Assembly (NCBI GenBank): GCA_024278415.1 | Contig: JAJRTI010000387.1 | Location: 1-8,871, forward strand | Length of the DNA: 8,871 nt | Source of the DNA: Planctomycetota bacterium | GTDB lineage: Bacteria > Planctomycetota > Brocadiia > JAJRTI01 | Reading direction: 5' to 3' | Shown: positions 4,711 to 8,871 of the stretch, piece by piece | How positions within the stretch are numbered: position 1 is the first letter of the stretch | How the letters are laid out: the number at the start of each line of letters is the position of its first letter | The notes under the pieces: generated by a model | Told to the model about the DNA's origin: nothing | What the model saw: the letters and a program-made list of their open reading frames with translations, nothing else | The model's database searches: none | Position numbers and translations under genes: made by a program

Positions 4711-6717
4711 TCACGGACGTGGACCTCCGTGGCCAGGCGTGGCGGGGCTGGGCGGCTTGGCCGGCTTGGGCGACCGGAGCGCGGCGATTCGCTCCCGCGC
4801 GTCCGCCACGTTGGCGTTCAATTCGAGGACGCGCTCGTACGCGGCGATCGCGGCGGGACGGTTGCCCATGGCCTCTGCGATGTAGCCCGCGAGCATGTGC
4901 GCGCGCCAGGAGTTGGAGTCGGCGTCAAGCGCAGCTTGCACGCAACGCGCGGCGTCCCCGTAGCGCTCCTGCTCGAATGCGACGAGGCCCAAGAGGCGCT
5001 GCGCTTCCGCGTACGTCTCGCCTTGCGCCGCGGCCTCGAAGAACCGTCTTGCCGCATCCAGCCGGCCCATCTGGTAAAGCACGCGGCCGAGCGCGAGGCG
5101 GGCGAAGCGCAGGTCCGGGTCGTAGTAGATCGCGGCCGCGTAGTGTTTGGCCGCGGCCTCCAGTTCGCCTCGCTGGCTGAAAGCGTTGCCGAGGTTGTGG
5201 TAGGCCTGCGCATTGGTGGGGTCGAGCGCGAGCGCGCGGCGGAAGGCCTGCGCGGCCTTCACGTGGTCGCCCTGCCGCTCCAGCGCCATTCCTAGCGTGT
5301 TGAGCACCATCGACGTCTCCCGCACGTCCCGGGCTTCGTCCAGGATCTCGATGGCCTCCTCGATCCGGCCCTGCTGGAGGCGCACATAGCCCAGATTGCC
5401 GAGGATATCTGGGCCCAGGCGCCTCCAGTCGCCTTCGTCGCGTTGCGCGAGTTGCTCGGCGCGCCCGAGCGCGGCGGCCGCGGCATCGAGCCGGCCCTCG
5501 CCAGACGCGACGGTTGCGAGTTCCATGTAGGACGTGGGCGCTGCCGGGCGCTGCTCTGCGTACGCGGTCCAGAGCGCGCGCGGGGCCACCCAGGTGAAGT
5601 GGTGGTGCATCGCGCTCGCGGCCCAGACGACCGCAATGAGGATGGCCAGCGACGCGGCGCGGCGCCGGCCCGGCATGGCCGCGCCGGCCGCCCTTGCGAC
5701 GACGAGCCCGATGCCGATGCAGGCGAAGTAGAGCCGGTGCGTGGCGATGGGCCGGCCCGAGACGCGCGCGGTCGCGAAGCAGAACGGGACGATCACGACC
5801 GCGGCCCAGAGCGCGCCGGCGAGAATGGTCCGGCGCGCGCGAGGGCTTGCCGCGCCAAGCGCCACAGCCAAGAGCGCCACCGCGGCCGCACAGGCCGCTA
5901 GGGCCGCCGCGCCGACGAACGGAGCCGGGGAGGGCTCCACGAGCGCCGCGCCGAGGCCCACGTACCCGGCCGCGTTGCGGAGCGCCGCCAACACGTGCAA
6001 GCCGCTCATCGGCCCGCTGCGGCCGGCCCAATAGGCGAAGGCCAGGCCCAGGAGGAGGTGCGGCGCGAACAGGCGCGCGCGGCGGCCGTGGCCCATGAGC
6101 CACAGCGCGAGCATGAACGCGGGCGGCGCGGCCGCAGGCCACTCCGCGCAGAGCAACGCGGCGAGGAAGAGGACGAAGCTCAACGCCATGGCCAGCAACG
6201 CTCGACGCACACGGAGCGCGCAGAGCAGGCTGGCCAAGCAGGCGGCCGCGGCCGCGAGGTCGCCGCGGTTCTTGATTTGGGCGACGGACTCCGCGCCGGC
6301 CGGATGCACCGCGAACAGCACCGCGGCCGTGAACGCGAAGGGAGGCGCTACGCCCAGCGCGCGCAGTGCGGCGAATACCAAGCAGACGACCGCGACGTGG
6401 AGCGCCCAACTCGTGAAGTGGTACCCGCCCGGCCGCCCACGCCACACCGCGTGGTCGACCGCCAGCGTCAGGTCGCGAAGCGGCCGCGGCCGCGGCGTGC
6501 CGACGCGGTGCAACTGCCACGGCCGATAGCGCGCGAACGCCGCCACGGCCGCGGACACGGATCGCACCACGGGCCGGCGCTTGACGATCTCCACGTCGTC
6601 CCACACAAGCCCACCGGTGAGCGCGGGCAGGTGGCAAAGGCCGGCCACCAAGATGAGGATCGCGAAGGGCCGCTCCGCGCTCGCGAGTACACTCCAGTTC
6701 AGTGGGCGCTCGGCCAT
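4711..6717 (-). CDS. TMTC-like multi-pass membrane protein with C-terminal TPRs
   Basis: A 668-residue protein: about 10 membrane helices (roughly 17-370) followed by about seven TPR units (395-648) and a Pro-rich tail. The membrane part matches the GT-C / TMTC-like (PMT-related) family. It has GLVWDD (36-41; D40-D41 in the first outer loop), PLRDLT (79-84), FAVHPAGAES (135-144), then KNRGDLA (149-155), and THRLYFACIGIGLVVA (326-341). Relatives use polyprenyl-phosphate sugars to glycosylate proteins or lipids outside the membrane; here the substrate is unknown. TPR signatures are clear, for example LDPTNAQAYHNLGNAFSQRG (498-517), and probably bind partners. The start ATG 6717 lies 9 nt after the stop of the transglycosylase gene, whose last codons form the GGAGG (6730-6734) serving this gene, though at a long 12-nt spacing. 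The two are therefore one operon. Catalysis cannot be proven from sequence; it could be a non-catalytic relative. Confidence 0.8.
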   Translation of the reverse strand: MAERPLNWSVLASAERPFAILILVAGLCHLPALTGGLVWDDVEIVKRRPVVRSVSAAVAAFARYRPWQLHRVGTPRPRPLRDLTLAVDHAVWRGRPGGYHFTSWALHVAVVCLVFAALRALGVAPPFAFTAAVLFAVHPAGAESVAQIKNRGDLAAAAACLASLLCALRVRRALLAMALSFVLFLAALLCAEWPAAAPPAFMLALWLMGHGRRARLFAPHLLLGLAFAYWAGRSGPMSGLHVLAALRNAAGYVGLGAALVEPSPAPFVGAAALAACAAAVALLAVALGAASPRARRTILAGALWAAVVIVPFCFATARVSGRPIATHRLYFACIGIGLVVARAAGAAMPGRRRAASLAILIAVVWAASAMHHHFTWVAPRALWTAYAEQRPAAPTSYMELATVASGEGRLDAAAAALGRAEQLAQRDEGDWRRLGPDILGNLGYVRLQQGRIEEAIEILDEARDVRETSMVLNTLGMALERQGDHVKAAQAFRRALALDPTNAQAYHNLGNAFSQRGELEAAAKHYAAAIYYDPDLRFARLALGRVLYQMGRLDAARRFFEAAAQGETYAEAQRLLGLVAFEQERYGDAARCVQAALDADSNSWRAHMLAGYIAEAMGNRPAAIAAYERVLELNANVADARERIAALRSPKPAKPPSPATPGHGGPRP

Positions 6718-6726
6718 GGCCTGCCG

Positions 6727-7644
6727 CTACCTCCCCCGCCGGCGTTTGAGGACGACGCCGGCGATGCCGGCGACACAGACGGCGAGCAGCACCACGGCGA
6801 ATCCGTTGGGCCAGACGCGTGTCGCACGCCGCCCAAGCACCGGCTCCTCGGCCGCGGCTTGGGCTGTCTTGGGGGGGACAAGGGGCGCGGCTTGGCGTTC
6901 CGCTGCGGTTGTCGCCTCCTTGGGGCGCGGCGCTTGTGGCCGTCTCGCGCGGGCGCGCAGGGCCTGTTCTTCACGCACGCGCACGGCGAGCCAGTGTTTG
7001 CGTTCGCGGAAGCCGATCTTGTTCTTGGTGCGGAACGCGGCGGGCTGGCGCTCGGCCTTGAACTCCGCGTAGTAGCCGAAGATGCGGCGCACGTAGGTCG
7101 TGGTCTCGCGCCAGTGGCGGTGGACTTGGCGCAGGGCCTTGTCGATGGACGCCCACTGGTCTGTCGGCCAGCCCCTCTTCTTCGCGTGGCGCTGGCCCTT
7201 GAGGATGTTGCCGACGCCGGCGTTGTAAGAGCCGCAGGCGAAGCGGGTCCGCTCCCAGTTGCCGGCCTCGCCGTCCTTTTCCGCGGCCCAGACGCTCCAG
7301 ACCTTGCGTAGGTATCGCACTCCTCCTTCGATCGCGAGCGCGGGCACGAAGCGTTGATCCGGCGACATGCCCAGCTCCCGCGCGGTCGCGGGCATGAGCT
7401 GCGTGAGCCCGGCCGCGCCCACGTAGCTCACCGCGTTGGGATCGAACTGGCTCTCTTGCTTCACCAACGCCTTGAAGATGAGCCAGTCCCATCCCGGTGG
7501 CATGTAGCGCTTGCACTCGCGCGCGATGGTCTTGTCCCACTTCCATAGCCGTGTGCGCCGGTTGGCATAGGCCGGGGCCGGCAGGTGCGCGATCAAGAGG
7601 AGCGCGGCCCAGGGCGCCCACGTGCATCTTGCTCGATTGGGCAT
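6727..7644 (-). CDS. SLT-domain (GH23) lytic transglycosylase with C-terminal membrane anchor
   Basis: Cleaves peptidoglycan glycan strands with formation of 1,6-anhydro-muramyl ends. Residues 1-27 look like a Sec signal peptide (basic start, WAALLLIAHLPAPAYA, cleavage after AYA). The SLT domain (about 48-195) has the catalytic Glu in KQESQFDPNA (E64-S65), GAAGLTQLMPATA (77-89), GGVRYL (107-112) and CGSYNAGVGN (137-146), which is the family's AYNAG block. After a basic Arg/Ala/Pro-rich linker (225-280) there is one hydrophobic helix, GFAVVLLAVCVAGIAGVVL (281-299), and a KRRRGR tail. This type I topology would hold the enzyme in the membrane facing outward, which is unusual for SLT enzymes (commonly soluble or lipoproteins). 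GGAG (7651-7654) sits 6 nt before ATG 7644. It is followed 9 nt later by the TMTC-like gene, which may act on the same envelope material. Confidence 0.88.
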   Translation of the reverse strand: MPNRARCTWAPWAALLLIAHLPAPAYANRRTRLWKWDKTIARECKRYMPPGWDWLIFKALVKQESQFDPNAVSYVGAAGLTQLMPATARELGMSPDQRFVPALAIEGGVRYLRKVWSVWAAEKDGEAGNWERTRFACGSYNAGVGNILKGQRHAKKRGWPTDQWASIDKALRQVHRHWRETTTYVRRIFGYYAEFKAERQPAAFRTKNKIGFRERKHWLAVRVREEQALRARARRPQAPRPKEATTAAERQAAPLVPPKTAQAAAEEPVLGRRATRVWPNGFAVVLLAVCVAGIAGVVLKRRRGR

Positions 7645-7667
7645 GGCGGGCTCCGGCGGAAGTGGGT

Positions 7668-7731
7668 AGTGATCAGTGGCCAGTGGCCAGTCGTCGCCAT
7701 GCGTTCGCCACTGATTACTGATTACTGATTA
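7668..7731. repeat. Inverted heptad-repeat element overlapping the mtnP stop
   Basis: Left arm: four AGTNNNN heptads from 7668 (AGTGATC, AGTGGCC twice, AGTCGTC). Right arm: three perfect ACTGATT heptads (7710-7730). The arms pair: AGTGATCAGTGGC (7668-7680) against GCCACTGATTACT (7707-7719), one mismatch in 13. The last heptad with the next base contains TTA (7729-7731), the complement of the mtnP stop codon. There is no T-run, so an intrinsic terminator is unlikely. It occupies most of the 84-bp gap between mtnP and the transglycosylase gene. Confidence 0.55.
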
Positions 7732-8592
7732 CCCCAGATACTTGCCCACGATCAGTGCGAGTTTGCGCTTGAGTTCAGCCGGCACCACGTCGGGGTGGGT
7801 GATGATCGCGGTCGCAAGCGCGGACGCGCAGGGGGTGGTGTTCGTCTTGGGGATCTTCGGCACAGCCAGGCGGATGACCTGCTTCGCGGTCTCGACGTTC
7901 TTGAGGAGGTTCTGAATGATCGCCTCGACCTCCACGTCCTCCTCGGTCTCGTGCCAGCAATCGTAGTCGGTCACGAGCGCCAGGGTCGCGTAGCTGATCT
8001 CGGCCTCGCGTGCGAGCTTGGCCTCTTGGAGGTTCGTCATGCCGATCACGTCCACGCCCCAACTGCGGTACACGCGCGACTCTGCGCGGGTGGAGAACTG
8101 CGGCCCTTCCATGCAGAGGTACGTGCCGCCTTGGTGCGCGGTCGCGCCGGCGTCGACCGCGGCCTGGTAGAGCACTTGCGAAAGCGTCGCGCAGACCGGG
8201 TCGGCAAAGCCCACGTGTGCGACAAGGCCGTCGCCAAAGAACGTGCTCACCCGGTCGCGGGTGCGGTCGAAGAATTGGTCGGGGACCAGCACGTGCAGGG
8301 GCTCCACGTCCTCGCGCATGCTGCCGACCGCGGTGACGGAGATGATCCACTCGACGCCGAGCTTCTTCATGCCGTAGATGTTGGCTCGGAAGTTGATCTC
8401 GGTCGGCATGAGCCGGTGGCCGCGGCCGTGCCGGGGCAGGAAGACCACGTCCCGTCCTTCGAGTTTTCCCTGAATGTAGGCGTCGGACGGGTCGCCGAAG
8501 GGCGTGTCGACTTGGGTCTCCGTCACGTCGGTCAGGCCCTCCATCTCGTACAGGCCGCTGCCGCCAATGATGCCAATCTTCGAAGCGCTCAT
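7729..8592 (-). CDS. mtnP: S-methyl-5'-thioadenosine phosphorylase
   Basis: Phosphorolyses methylthioadenosine to adenine and methylthioribose-1-phosphate in methionine and polyamine salvage; cytoplasmic. At 287 residues it is standard for the PNP/UDP phosphorylase family. IGGSGLY (9-15) is the phosphate/ribose loop, followed by PRHGRGH (53-59) and NFRANI (67-72). TYLCMEGPQFSTRAES (157-172) and GMTN (184-187) are the MTAP substrate motifs, and TDYDCW (208-213) carries the base-binding Asp pair D209 and D211. MTIP-type enzymes look similar, so a preference for methylthioinosine is not excluded. The ATG at 8592 has AGAGGAG (8598-8604) at 5-nt spacing and its own promoter. The stop codon TAA is read from a heptad repeat (7710-7731). 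No other mtn genes are in the window, so this is probably a solo gene. Confidence 0.93.
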   Translation of the reverse strand: MSASKIGIIGGSGLYEMEGLTDVTETQVDTPFGDPSDAYIQGKLEGRDVVFLPRHGRGHRLMPTEINFRANIYGMKKLGVEWIISVTAVGSMREDVEPLHVLVPDQFFDRTRDRVSTFFGDGLVAHVGFADPVCATLSQVLYQAAVDAGATAHQGGTYLCMEGPQFSTRAESRVYRSWGVDVIGMTNLQEAKLAREAEISYATLALVTDYDCWHETEEDVEVEAIIQNLLKNVETAKQVIRLAVPKIPKTNTTPCASALATAIITHPDVVPAELKRKLALIVGKYLG

Positions 8593-8647
8593 GGATGCTC
8601 CTCTTGCAGGATCATGAGATCAGTGGGGTGGAAGTCGCGAAGGAGGC

Positions 8648-8675
8648 ATTGTACTGCATCGAGGCGGGGAATCAA
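8648..8675 (-). promoter_or_regulatory. Sigma70-type promoter for mtnP
   Basis: On the minus strand, -35 TTGATT (8675-8670) and -10 TACAAT (8653-8648) are separated by 16 nt. Transcription would start near 8641, giving a leader of about 48 nt before ATG 8592. Confidence 0.5.
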
Positions 8676-8737
8676 GTTTGCGCTCATGGACGGGGCTGGG
8701 TTGCGATCTGCGCGTTAGGCCCTTACCGGTTTTCGAA

Positions 8738-8753
8738 CGACAACATGTTGTCG
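8738..8753. promoter_or_regulatory. Perfect 16-bp palindrome upstream of mtnP
   Basis: CGACAACATGTTGTCG is a perfect palindrome with no spacer, 63 bases upstream of the mtnP -35 box. It is longer than expected by chance and could be a dimeric repressor or activator site for mtnP or for a divergent gene beyond the window end. No regulator is visible here. Confidence 0.35.
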
Positions 8754-8779
8754 ATGTGTGCGGCGCGAGGCGACGTGGT

Positions 8780-8857
8780 TTGTAGTAGGGCAATTCATTG
8801 CCCGTCGAACGTCCTTGCCCTCACGAGGCAGACGGGCGATAAATCGCCCTACTACAA
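8780..8857. repeat. REPIN-like inverted pair of GTAG hairpins
   Basis: Two 27-nt arms (8780-8806 and 8831-8857) in inverted orientation with a 24-nt spacer. They differ at 3 positions. Each arm starts TTGTAGTA, then a 7-bp stem with a 2-nt loop: GGGCAAT/ATTGCCC in the left arm and GGGCGAT/ATCGCCC in the right (read on the minus strand). Two of the three differences are the two sides of one base pair, so the stem is preserved; the third is in the loop. Each arm ends GCCCGTC. No REP transposase is in the window. The rest of 8676-8871 has no gene. Confidence 0.65.
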
Positions 8858-8871
8858 GCGGCCCGACGGCG

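Noticed and set aside
4621..5295. 224-residue plus-strand open frame
   Set aside because: Antisense to the TPR region of the TMTC-like gene; Arg/Gly/Val-rich with no motif.
5995..7311. 438-residue plus-strand open frame
   Set aside because: Antisense to the TMTC-like and transglycosylase genes; composition is repetitive Arg/Ala/Gly/His and no domain is visible.
7668..7731. Intrinsic terminator for mtnP
   Set aside because: The arms can pair but there is no U-tract and the loop is 26 nt; the heptad structure is better explained as a repeat element.
7795..8718. 307-residue plus-strand open frame
   Set aside because: Antisense to mtnP, whose motifs are unambiguous.
1..8871. CRISPR array, tRNA, rRNA, transposase or integrase
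   Set aside because: No regularly spaced identical repeats of CRISPR length, no cloverleaf seen in the gene-free stretches, and no transposase or integrase motif in any reading frame.

Overview
This is a GC-rich bacterial chromosomal window with wide, repeat-littered intergenic spaces. It carries two unrelated glycoside hydrolases, two small toxin-antitoxin-type pairs, a bacterial TMTC-like membrane protein with TPRs, and mtnP. The mix suggests an environmental bacterium of the Planctomycetota / Verrucomicrobiota / Hydrogenedentota kind. No marker gene fixes the phylum, so this is an inference from style only.

Layout. Bases 1-648 (+ strand) hold a decaying HEPN-MNT module: a MntA-like nucleotidyltransferase whose 5' end looks damaged, and a HepT remnant cut off before its RNase motif. 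Everything after that is on the minus strand. 597-1928 is a GH4 glycosidase, convergent with and slightly overlapping the HepT remnant. 1929-2233 has no convincing gene but contains several palindromes and short tandem repeats. 2234-2876 is a two-gene operon: a DUF433 antitoxin-like gene followed, with an 8-nt overlap, by a DUF5615 PIN-like toxin-like gene, with a good sigma70-type promoter upstream. 3103-4422 is a GH29 alpha-L-fucosidase with a probable GTG start. 4423-4710 is non-coding with nested inverted repeats. 4711-7644 is an operon of a secreted, C-terminally anchored GH23/SLT lytic transglycosylase followed 9 nt later by a TMTC-like membrane protein with TPRs. 7729-8592 is mtnP (S-methyl-5'-thioadenosine phosphorylase) with its own promoter. 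8676-8871 has no gene; it holds a perfect 16-bp palindrome and an inverted pair of hairpin repeats.

How the genes fit together. GH4 and GH29 suggest scavenging of sugars from complex polysaccharide, but no transporter or regulator is present to confirm one pathway. The transglycosylase and TMTC-like protein are tightly coupled and probably both act at the cell envelope. mtnP is a housekeeping salvage gene.

Main points of interest. First, a family of REP-like hairpins with a GTAG head, present as singles and as one inverted pair whose stems differ by a compensatory base pair. Second, the truncated HEPN-MNT module, whose surviving toxin fragment lacks its catalytic motif. Third, a heptad-repeat inverted repeat that supplies the mtnP stop codon. 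I found no clearly new multi-gene system.
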